A DNA stretch of 42,728 bases from an uncultured Pseudomonadota bacterium (GTDB lineage Bacteria; Myxococcota_A; UBA796; UBA9615): positions 1-42,728 of the forward strand of contig CALAGR010000348.1 of the NCBI GenBank assembly GCA_937891735.1, given 5' to 3'. Below the pieces are notes generated by a model. The model was not told the origin of the DNA. It ran no database searches and saw only the letters and a program-made list of their open reading frames with translations. Below are positions 8,557 to 15,766 of this stretch, piece by piece; within the stretch, counting starts at the first letter, position 1, and each line of letters begins with the position of its first letter. The position numbers were made by a program, and so were the translations under genes.

Positions 8557-8823
8557 ATGGACAGAGAGGCCGTAGCGAACGCCGTCAAGGCCGTGCTCGT
8601 CACCGAGCTGGATCTGGCGGTGCCCATAGAGGCGATCGACGAGGAGGACAACCTCTTCTCGCCCCACATCCGCATGGACTCCCTGGGCCACCTGCGGGTG
8701 CTCGCGGGGCTGGAGGACCGGTTCGCGCTCCGGGCTCCTCGGGGCCGGCTGGAGGAGGCGCTGCTCGAGACGGTCGGCGATCTCGTCGACCTGGTCGTGG
8801 CCCACCTGCCCGGGCGCGCCTGA
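8557..8823 (+). CDS. Acyl/peptidyl carrier protein
   Basis: An 88-residue acidic four-helix protein with the phosphopantetheine site MDSLGHL; Ser42 is the expected attachment point. A strong GGAGGAGG (8541-8548) sits 8 bases before the ATG. It lies directly before an acyl-CoA-dehydrogenase-like gene and 3 kb before a free-standing adenylation gene. In pyoluteorin, prodigiosin and clorobiocin pathways such a trio loads proline on the carrier and oxidises it to pyrrole-2-carboxyl. From the small protein alone, a fatty acyl carrier of a secondary pathway cannot be excluded. It is clearly not the housekeeping AcpP, whose site is DSLD. Confidence 0.88.
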   Translation: MDREAVANAVKAVLVTELDLAVPIEAIDEEDNLFSPHIRMDSLGHLRVLAGLEDRFALRAPRGRLEEALLETVGDLVDLVVAHLPGRA

Positions 8824-8844
8824 GCGCCGAGGCACGGCCTGCGC

Positions 8845-8850
8845 AACAAT
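8845..8850 (+). promoter_or_regulatory. Weak -10-like element before the acyl-CoA dehydrogenase gene
   Basis: AACAAT (8845-8850) begins 11 bases before the ATG at 8856 and no Shine-Dalgarno sequence is visible. The spacing is the same as for the 3750 gene, but the hexamer is poor and no -35 was found. The gene could simply be read through from the carrier-protein gene. Confidence 0.2.
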
Positions 8851-8855
8851 GGGCC

Positions 8856-9974
8856 ATGGACTTCTCATGGACCGCTGACCAGGAACAGGCCCACGAAGCC
8901 GCCGCCCGCTTCGCCCGGGCAGAGCTTGGCTCCCACGACCCGGGAGCGGACCGGGAGCGCTGGAGAGCCTGCGCCCGGTTCGGCCTGACCTCGCTGACGC
9001 TGCCGCCGGAGCACGGCGGGCTGGGCGGGGACGCCGTGTCCGCCGCCCGGATCTTTGAGGGGATGGGCTACGGCGCGGACCGCACGGGGCTCCTCTTTGG
9101 CCTCGGCGCCCAACTCTGGGCAGTCGCCACCCCGCTGCGGGTCCACGGGAGCGACGAGCAGAAGCGCCGGATCCTGCCCGGGCTGTGCAGCGGTGATCTC
9201 ATCGGGGCCTTCGCCAGCACGGAGCCCGGCGCCGGCTCGGACGCGGGGGGGATCAGCTGCCGTGCCGTCGCCGACGGCGACAGCCTCGTGGTCACCGGAC
9301 GCAAGGCGTTCGTCACCAACGCGGTCCAGGCCGACGTCTTCCTGGTGACCGTGATGATCGATCCGGCGAAGGGCTGGCGGGGGCAGGCCGGGCTGCTCAT
9401 CGAGCGGGACACGCCCGGGCTGACGGTCGAGGCGCCCATCCGCACCATGGGTCTGCGGGAGGCGTCCCTCGCTGACGTCGTGCTGGATGAGGTGCGGGTG
9501 CCCCTCGGTCAGCTCTTGCCCGACGGCCACGCGGTGTTCCGTACGGCCATGGAGTGGGAGCGCGCGCTGGTGCTGGCACCCCAGCTGGGCGCGATGCGCA
9601 GGCAGGTCGAGCGAGCCGTGCAGCACGCTCGGAGTCGGGAGCAGTTCGGTCGGCCGATCGCCCGGTTCCAGGCCGTGAGCCACCGGATCGCGGACATGTC
9701 GGCCCGGCTCGAGACTGCACGGCTGCTCCTCTACCGCGCTGCCTGGGCCTTGGACCGCGGCGCGGAGGCGCCCTTCTTCGGCGCCCTTGCCAAGCTGGCC
9801 ACGAGCGAGGCGGCGGTGGCCAGCCACCTGGACGGCCTGCTCATCCATGGCGCCTCGGGATACACCGAGGAACTACCGATGGAGGGCGACCTGCGGGACG
9901 CGGTGGGCACCCTGATCCACTCCGGGACCTCGGACGTCCTGCGAAACGTCCTGGCAGGGCTGCTCGGCCTGTAG
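8856..9974 (+). CDS. Acyl-CoA dehydrogenase-family flavoprotein (candidate aminoacyl-carrier oxidase)
   Basis: A 372-residue acyl-CoA dehydrogenase fold protein: helical N-terminal domain, FAD-binding FASTEPGAGSDAGG and GRKAFVTNA, SREQFGRPI before helix H, and the C-terminal GASGYTEELPMEGDLRD. The catalytic Glu of most family members, in the EGT motif near the C-terminus, is Ser356 here (HSGTSD). A Glu is instead present at residue 235 (MEWERALVLA), where isovaleryl-CoA dehydrogenase and, as I recall, prolyl-carrier oxidases of the PltE/RedW/CloN3 type keep theirs. With the carrier protein 32 bp upstream and the adenylation gene downstream, oxidation of a carrier-bound amino acid is likelier than CoA-ester oxidation. 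That substrate is inference; the fold is clear. Confidence 0.9.
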   Translation: MDFSWTADQEQAHEAAARFARAELGSHDPGADRERWRACARFGLTSLTLPPEHGGLGGDAVSAARIFEGMGYGADRTGLLFGLGAQLWAVATPLRVHGSDEQKRRILPGLCSGDLIGAFASTEPGAGSDAGGISCRAVADGDSLVVTGRKAFVTNAVQADVFLVTVMIDPAKGWRGQAGLLIERDTPGLTVEAPIRTMGLREASLADVVLDEVRVPLGQLLPDGHAVFRTAMEWERALVLAPQLGAMRRQVERAVQHARSREQFGRPIARFQAVSHRIADMSARLETARLLLYRAAWALDRGAEAPFFGALAKLATSEAAVASHLDGLLIHGASGYTEELPMEGDLRDAVGTLIHSGTSDVLRNVLAGLLGL

Positions 9975-10029
9975 CGCGCTTGGAGAGGTGCCGGTCGTCC
10001 GGATGGACGACGGACCAGAGGGGATCGGC

Positions 10030-10036
10030 TATGTAT
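10030..10036 (+). promoter_or_regulatory. Putative -10 element of the 10042 gene
   Basis: TATGTAT preceded by CGGC starts 12 bases before the GTG at 10042. No convincing -35 is present; GACG-type sequences lie about 17-20 bp upstream. It repeats the GGCTAT element seen before 307, 3750 and 21790. Confidence 0.35.
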
Positions 10037-10041
10037 GGGTC

Positions 10042-11751
10042 GTGTCGATCACCTGTCCGAGAGCGCTCTTTTCTGTGGTCATGGGCGCGACCCTCTGCGG
10101 CTGCGCAGCCCCGCCGACGGGCTTCGGGGCAGCGCAGGCGAGGGATGACGGTAGGCAGCTGCTGCTCGGTCCGGAGGTGAGTTGCACCGGGCCCGTCGAC
10201 GGGTTCGACCGGCTCGTTCCCGAGGCGTCGTCCCGAGGCCTCGACCTGCCGCCGGCCGACCACTCGCTCCCCCCAGGGGCGACCGATCAGCCCTCCATCG
10301 TGGCGCGGGACCTGGACCTCGATGGGGACGTCGACCTGCTCGTCGGGGGCTTCGGCCCCACGGGCCTCGCGCTGCTGGCCAACAGCGGCGCTGGCGAGTT
10401 CGAGCTGCAGGGCTCCGATGCGCTGCCTGCTCCCGAGTGGCTCGATTCCTGGGGAGGGCCGCCCCAGGGCGAGCCCGTCGATACACCGATCGGCCGCCTG
10501 GCCGCGGTGGACCTGGACGGGGACCGGCTCCCGGAGATCTTGATCCTGGGCCCCTCGGTGCTCTGGGTGGCCCGGAACCTGGGCGGTCTGCGGTTCTCGG
10601 TGCCGCAGGTGGTCCTCGAGGGCCCGCCCCGGGGCCCGGTCTGGCTCGACGTCGACTGGGGAGATCTCGATCAGGACGGGGAGCTTGACCTCGTCATCGC
10701 CTCCGGCGGTATGCCGGACTCCATCGACGCGAGCGGCACGGCAACCGTGGGCAGCCCCGACCTCGTCGTGTTCTCCGAGGGCGACGCCTGGAGCGTCGTG
10801 GCCGAGGTCTCCCCGGACCCGGAGCAGCCGGCCGTGACCCAGCTGGCGCTGATCACCGACTTGGACCGGGACGGGCTGCCCGAAGTCCTGCTCGGCCCCG
10901 ACTTCCCCGACGCCTCCGACGGCAACCGGCTGGCCCTCTACCGGAACGGGGGCGTGACCCCGGGCGCCGTCGATCTCTTCGATGTCGCCCCGTCCCTCGG
11001 TCTGGACCTGGCCGCAGCCACGATGGGCATCGATCTCGCGGATCTGGACGAGGACGGTCGCCTCGACCTCTGCGTGACCGACCTCGGACCCATCAGGTGC
11101 ATGCTCGGGGATCCTTCCGGGATCTACCGCGCCGGCGCTGCCTCCCTGGGGCTCACGCAGCCCGCCGGCACATCGGCCGCCTGGTCAGGCTGGTCCATCG
11201 AGCTCGTGGATCTCGACAACGACGGGCTTCGGGACGCCGCCGTAGCCGCGGGATGGCCATCGACGGGCTGGGGGGAATCAGAGCCCCAGCTCGATGGGCT
11301 CTGGCAAGGGGCCGGGGGGGGCACGTTCGTGGATCGGTCGTCCGAGGTGGGCTTCGCCGATCCGACCGACCACTACGGCATGGCCGCCGCAGATCTCGAC
11401 GGGGACGGATTCTCCGAGCTGGTCCTGGTGGGGCGGGGGCAGCCGATCGCGGCCTGGTGGAACCGCTGCGGGTCGGGCGCCTGGCTGGCCGTGCGCGCGC
11501 GGGGGCCGGGGGCGATGGCGGAGGGGTACGGAGTGCAGGTGGAGATCACCGCGGACGGCAGGCGCAGGACCCGGCAGATCCTGGGCGCGCGGAGCCTTGG
11601 CCAGGGCCCGGCCGAGGTGCGCTTCGGGCTTGGGGACGCCGAGATCGTCGAGCGCATGGTCGTCTACTGGCCCGACGGCACCTCCACCGAGCTCTTCGAC
11701 GTGCCCGTCGACCGGGTGGTCACGGCGCTGCACCCCGACCTCGGGAGCTGA
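10042..11751 (+). CDS. FG-GAP/VCBS-repeat lipoprotein with ASPIC/UnbV domain (copy 2)
   Basis: About 569 residues. The GTG at 10042 gives a compact signal peptide with a basic start and lipobox LCGC (Cys21). Longer starts at 9988 (GTG) and 10003 (ATG) add an acidic N-terminus and lack good ribosome binding sites. Then come GPEVSC, DLDLDGDVD, DLDGDRLPE, DLDQDGELD, DLDRDGLPE, DLDEDGRLD, DLDNDGLRD and DLDGDGFSE, the Ca-binding loops of FG-GAP blades. The ASPIC/UnbV end has SLGQGPAEVRFGLG, YWPDGT and a final LHPDLGS. It is most like copies 1356 and 23397, sharing their cysteines. The adenylation gene starts 5 bp later, so this lipoprotein heads the adenylation/GNAT/propeller unit. Confidence 0.86.
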   Translation: MSITCPRALFSVVMGATLCGCAAPPTGFGAAQARDDGRQLLLGPEVSCTGPVDGFDRLVPEASSRGLDLPPADHSLPPGATDQPSIVARDLDLDGDVDLLVGGFGPTGLALLANSGAGEFELQGSDALPAPEWLDSWGGPPQGEPVDTPIGRLAAVDLDGDRLPEILILGPSVLWVARNLGGLRFSVPQVVLEGPPRGPVWLDVDWGDLDQDGELDLVIASGGMPDSIDASGTATVGSPDLVVFSEGDAWSVVAEVSPDPEQPAVTQLALITDLDRDGLPEVLLGPDFPDASDGNRLALYRNGGVTPGAVDLFDVAPSLGLDLAAATMGIDLADLDEDGRLDLCVTDLGPIRCMLGDPSGIYRAGAASLGLTQPAGTSAAWSGWSIELVDLDNDGLRDAAVAAGWPSTGWGESEPQLDGLWQGAGGGTFVDRSSEVGFADPTDHYGMAAADLDGDGFSELVLVGRGQPIAAWWNRCGSGAWLAVRARGPGAMAEGYGVQVEITADGRRRTRQILGARSLGQGPAEVRFGLGDAEIVERMVVYWPDGTSTELFDVPVDRVVTALHPDLGS

Positions 11752-11756
11752 GTCCG

Positions 11757-13350
11757 GTGCCTGCGTCGTCTTCGCCAGGCCTCCTGGGCACTCTCCCCGA
11801 CGCCCTGGCGCGGGCGAGCCGAGACTTCGGCGCGCGACCCGCGATCTGCTTCAAGGCGGAGGTCGTCTCCTGGACCGAGCTAGCGGAGCGGGTCGATCGC
11901 GCCGCATGCCAGCTCCAGCGGGCAGGGGTCGAGCCCGGAGATCGGGTGGTCGTCTGCCTGTCGAAGTCCGTCGAGGCGGTGGTCGCCGCGTGGGCCGTCT
12001 GGAGGGCTGGCGCGGTCTGGGTGCCGGTCGATCCCACCTCACCGCCCGGACGCACGTGGCGCGTACTCCGGGACGCCGCAGCGAAGGCGCTGGTCGTCTC
12101 GACGGGGCACTGGAAGGGGCTTGCCGCGGAGGCGGAGCCTGAGCAAGCCCCCCCCCCTCGTCTTCGCCGTCGGGCCCGGCGCCCTGCGCGGGCTCCCGGT
12201 CGGATCCCGCGCGATCCGCTGGGGGGGGGCGGCGCGGGGCGCCGGAGGGGCCGCCGTCGGGCCGGGCTCCCTCGCCTACATCCTCTACACCTCCGGGAGC
12301 ACCGGCGTCCCGCGGGGGGTCGCCCACACCCACGGGAGCGCCCTGGCGTTCGCAGAGTGGGCAGCCCGGTGCTTCGACGTAGGACCGACGGACCGACTCG
12401 CGAACCACGCCGGCCTGAGCTTCGATCTGTCCACCTTCGACCTCATCGCCTCGGCCCTGGGCGGCGCGGCGGTCTGCCCAGTGCCCGAAGCAGCGCGTTT
12501 TCACGGGGGGCACCTCCTCAGGTTCGTGCTGAAGGAGCGCCCCACGGTCTGGTACTCGGTCCCCACCGTGTGGCCCCGGCTGCTCGCGGCGGATCGGGCC
12601 GGCGAGCTCGCCGCTTCGTCCCTGCGCCTGGTGCTGTTCGCGGGCGAGGTGTTCCCGCTGCCGCACCTGCGGGCGCTGCGGGAGGCCCTGCCGGCGGCAC
12701 GGCTGGCGAACCTGTACGGCCCCACCGAGACCAACGTCTGCCTCTGGCACGAGGTCGAGCCAGCGGACCTCGAAACCGGCCGCACCGCACCGGTCCCGAT
12801 CGGCCGGCCCCTGCCGGCCACCGAGGTCTGGAGCTGCGACGGCGACGGGCTCCCCGTCGCTCCAGGTGCCGAAGGCGAGCTCCTGGTCACTGGGCCCACC
12901 CTGATGCGCGGATACTGGCAGGATGAACAAGCCACCCGCGCCGCAATGAGCCCAGCTCCGGGCCGGCCGGGGGCGTCGGCCTACAGGACCGGAGATCGGG
13001 TCGTGATCGGGGCGGATGGCCGGTGCCTGTTCGTAGGGCGGTCCGACGAACAGGTCAAGGTCCGTGGCCACCGGATCGAGCTCGGAGAGGTGGAGACGGT
13101 GATCGCACAGCACCCAGATGTCCGGGAGACCGCGGTCCTGGCCCATGGCGGGGCCGAGGATCACCACCTCGTGGCGTTCGTCGTGACCGACCGCGGCGGG
13201 CCCGACGGGGAGCGCGACCTGCGCCGTCACTGCCGCCGCTGGCTCGACGAGGCTGCGGTGCCGGCCCGGTTCATCCCCCTGCCGGCCCTCCCGCGGACCA
13301 GCAACGGGAAGGTTGATCGCGTAGTCCTTGTGAAGGAAGCGGGCTGGTGA
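11757..13350 (+). CDS. Free-standing amino acid adenylation enzyme (frame interrupted at a C10 run)
   Basis: An AMP-forming adenylation domain of about 530 residues when two frames are joined. The first about 130 codons run from the GTG at 11757 (GGGAG 9 bases upstream) to the C10 run at 12148-12157. From there the next frame carries YTSGSTG (about 12289), the FDLSTFDL specificity strand (12421), YGPTETN (12715), YRTGD (about 12982), the GRSDEQVKVRGHRIELGE hinge region and the catalytic Lys of NGKVDR (13309). Residues at the specificity positions read roughly D-L-F-(Y/S)-L-A-L-V-C-K, close to the proline code I recall for PltF/RedM (D-L-L-Y-L-A-L-V-C-K). No carrier or condensation domain is attached. 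One C fewer would restore the frame, so sequencing error, phase variation or recent inactivation are all possible. Confidence 0.82.
12148..12157. repeat. Homopolymer run of ten C at a frame change
   Basis: Ten consecutive C lie exactly where the adenylation coding frame shifts by one. A run of nine G follows at 12231-12239. Between the two runs the downstream frame reads LVFAVGPGAL while the upstream frame turns Arg-rich, which places the shift at the C run and not the G run. Confidence 0.75.
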
Positions 13351-14312
13351 CCCTGCTCGGCCGGCCCCTCGGGGGCGTCGACGCAGGGAAGACGCACACC
13401 TTACTGGCCGATCTGCCGTTCCACCCCGACGACTGGGATCGGGCGCTGTCCATCCCCGATCACTGCGCCCTGGCCGTCCGTCGGCTCGCGGCGGCGGGCC
13501 CGGACCAGGCCTGGGCGGCCCTCGATGGCTCGCGGGTGCTCGGAGTCGCCTGCCTCAGCGCGCTCCCCTGGGACACCGGGTTCTTCGGGCTCCCGATGGG
13601 CCGCCTCGATCTCCTGCGCGCCGCGGACCCCGGGGCCGTCGATGTCCTCCTGGAGGCCGTGCGGGCCGCCGCGGAGCAGGCCGGGCTGCGCCACCTGCAC
13701 CACGTCCTGGACGCCCGTGACCAGGGACTGGTGAGGGCGTTCGAGGGCCAAGGCTGGCATCACGCGTGGACCTCGGTGCGCATGGTGGCCGACACGGCCC
13801 GTCGGGAAGCGGAGGCGGTCCCCTCCCGCGTCCGATCCGTCGAGGTCGTCGAGTCGACCACCGCTCACCTCCCGGAGCTGACCGAGGTCGCCGCCCGGCT
13901 CCCCCGCTACAGCTGGCTGCAGCACGAGCCGGGGCTGCCGGCAGACCGCCGCGCGGCCTACAGGGCCACCCGGCTGCGGAGCTGCGTCGAAGGCGACTTG
14001 GCCGACGTGTGCCTGACGCTGCTGCACCGGGGGCGGCCCGTCGGCTTCAACGCCAGCGCCTTGGCCCGCCACGGCGACGGCACGCTCGGCTCCACCTTCA
14101 CCTTCGAGCGGGACACCTTCGTCGATCCCGCCGCTCCCCGGGGCGCCAGCCGGCTGCTGGCGCAACATGTCGTCGCGCGCCTCACGCCCAGGGCCCGCTA
14201 CCTGACCGGCCTGGTACGGCTCCCGGCCGTCGCCATGTTCCGTCTGCTGGAGTCGGTGGGCTTCGCCAGCTCCGGGGGCGTGCTCCACCTCACCCTGGAT
14301 CTCCCGGGGTGA
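13347..14312 (+). CDS. GNAT-family N-acyltransferase, WecD/RffC-like
   Basis: A 321-residue protein. LPWDTGFFGLPMGRLDLL closely resembles the LxWDSxFFGxxxGR signature of TDP-fucosamine acetyltransferase (WecD/RffC) and related amino-sugar acyltransferases. The C-terminal half has GASRLLAQHVVARL, in the place of the acyl-CoA-binding helix, and YLTGLVRLPAVAMFRLLESVGF, the usual last GNAT strand and helix. The GTG overlaps the adenylation stop and its own stop overlaps the next GTG. Its place beside adenylation and carrier genes suggests it may move the carrier-bound acyl group onto an amino sugar made by the DegT/SDR enzymes. That donor is inference; acetyl-CoA is the family default. Confidence 0.72.
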   Translation: MTLLGRPLGGVDAGKTHTLLADLPFHPDDWDRALSIPDHCALAVRRLAAAGPDQAWAALDGSRVLGVACLSALPWDTGFFGLPMGRLDLLRAADPGAVDVLLEAVRAAAEQAGLRHLHHVLDARDQGLVRAFEGQGWHHAWTSVRMVADTARREAEAVPSRVRSVEVVESTTAHLPELTEVAARLPRYSWLQHEPGLPADRRAAYRATRLRSCVEGDLADVCLTLLHRGRPVGFNASALARHGDGTLGSTFTFERDTFVDPAAPRGASRLLAQHVVARLTPRARYLTGLVRLPAVAMFRLLESVGFASSGGVLHLTLDLPG

Positions 14313-15766
14313 GACCGAGCCGGCCCGAGTTCCTCCTGTACGCGGGCTACCTCGCCGTGCTGGCGGGGATCGCCCACGCGTACGCGCCCACGAACCTGTC
14401 CGGCGCCGTGGGGGGAACGGCGGTCCTCGCGGCGCTGGCGGTCGCGAGCCTGCTCGAGGCGTCACGGCCTCCCGTCCGGAGCCCCGCACGCCGCGGGATC
14501 CGACGGGTCGCGGCGCTGGCGCTGGTGCTGCTCGCCCTCATCCTCCTCTTCATGCACGCGGCCAGCGCGTTCATCGCCCTGTCCGTAGTCCCCCCGCTCG
14601 CCAAGGCCTGGGCGGTGCTGGAGGTCGCTGGACTCGTCGTCTGCGTGGGCCTGTCCCGGCGGGGTCCGGCGTTCAGGATGGCGGCGGCGACGCTGCTCTT
14701 CCTGGGGAGCGTTCCCTACTACGGCCTGTGTCTGTGGCTGTGGCAGGCGCCGGACGAGGGCGAGTGCGAGGCCATCGATCGGCCCGGTGTGGTCGAGCGG
14801 TTGACGCCGCCCGAGTGGCCCGCGGAGCGCTCCTACGGCTTCGACGTGCTGTACGCACCCGACCGAGATCTGGTGTTCGCCAGCTTCAAGATGGCCGGGA
14901 ACCTGACGATCACTGGCTGGAACGACCCGAACGCCAACCGGCTGTGGGCCGCCCATGTGCCCCCGTCCGCTCGGCCGCAGACGGCGGTCCTGTCTCTTCC
15001 GGGACCGACCATGCCCGAGTACCTGGCCTGGGATCCGGGGCGCGCCGAGCTGCTCGTCACCCGGCTGGGCAAGGGCGGGAGCGAGCTCGCCGTCGTCGCT
15101 GTGGACTTCCCCTCCCTCCAGGTGGCCCGCAGCGTCGCGATCGACTTCGATCCCCACACCCCCGTCTGGCCCCCGGACTCCCGGAGCCTGGGCATCTTCA
15201 GCCAGCACGAGCGCTTCCGGATGCTGGACAAGGAGAGCTTCAAGGAGACCTTCTACTCCCGTGTGCCGGGGGGGGGGCTGGTCCTCGACGCCTGGCAGTC
15301 GCCGGGCTCGACCCGGGTGTACCTTAGCCTCGTGGGCCCGAACCTCGCGGAGCTGGACCTCGCGGATCCCGGCTCCGTTCGCCTCGCCAACGTGACCTTC
15401 GGGGGCGGGCAGCTGACGGCCGTGCCGGCGGCGGGGCGGCTGTTCCAAACCGACCTGCTGCTGCGGGCCCTGAACGTGCTCGACCTGGAGCGGTTCGAGT
15501 TGCTGCGCCGGCTGATGCTGGACTACACGCCGCGGTCGGTGGTCGGCGACGCTGCGCGCGATCTGCTCCTGGTGGGCGACTGGTTCGGGGGGCGGCTCGT
15601 TCCCTACCGGATGTCGACCCTGGAGCCCCTCGCCCCCATCGTGTCAGTGGGCCCGGGCCCCCGGAACTTCGCCTGGGACGCCGGGTCGGGTCGCCTGTTC
15701 GTCGCTACGAAGTGCGGGGTCGTGCAGGTCAACGTCGACGCACTCGACCTGCGTCTTCCGGAGTAG
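14309..15766 (+). CDS. Membrane-anchored beta-propeller protein (copy 2)
   Basis: 485 residues from a GTG that overlaps the GNAT stop. About five transmembrane segments fill residues 8-150. A Cys follows (GECEAIDRPGVVERLTPPEW), then a propeller with SFKMAGN, PEYLAWDP, GGGQLTAVP, YTPRSVV, DWFGGRLVPYRMSTLEPL and a last strand TKCGVVQV. The early and late cysteines are conserved in copies 15729 and 20221 and could lock first and last blades, which would place the propeller outside the cytoplasm. The start matches that of copy 20221 within two residues. It closes the FG-GAP/adenylation/GNAT unit and its 3' end overlaps the convergent copy 15729 by 38 bp. No catalytic motif was recognised. Confidence 0.78.
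   Translation: MRPSRPEFLLYAGYLAVLAGIAHAYAPTNLSGAVGGTAVLAALAVASLLEASRPPVRSPARRGIRRVAALALVLLALILLFMHAASAFIALSVVPPLAKAWAVLEVAGLVVCVGLSRRGPAFRMAAATLLFLGSVPYYGLCLWLWQAPDEGECEAIDRPGVVERLTPPEWPAERSYGFDVLYAPDRDLVFASFKMAGNLTITGWNDPNANRLWAAHVPPSARPQTAVLSLPGPTMPEYLAWDPGRAELLVTRLGKGGSELAVVAVDFPSLQVARSVAIDFDPHTPVWPPDSRSLGIFSQHERFRMLDKESFKETFYSRVPGGGLVLDAWQSPGSTRVYLSLVGPNLAELDLADPGSVRLANVTFGGGQLTAVPAAGRLFQTDLLLRALNVLDLERFELLRRLMLDYTPRSVVGDAARDLLLVGDWFGGRLVPYRMSTLEPLAPIVSVGPGPRNFAWDAGSGRLFVATKCGVVQVNVDALDLRLPE

Noticed and set aside
12148..12157. Programmed ribosomal frameshift as the explanation for the C10 run
   Set aside because: No downstream stimulatory hairpin or known slippery heptamer could be argued; an indel or slippage is simpler.
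12231..12239. G9 run as the site of the adenylation frame change
   Set aside because: Sequence between the C10 and G9 runs looks protein-like only in the downstream frame, so the change lies at the C10 run.
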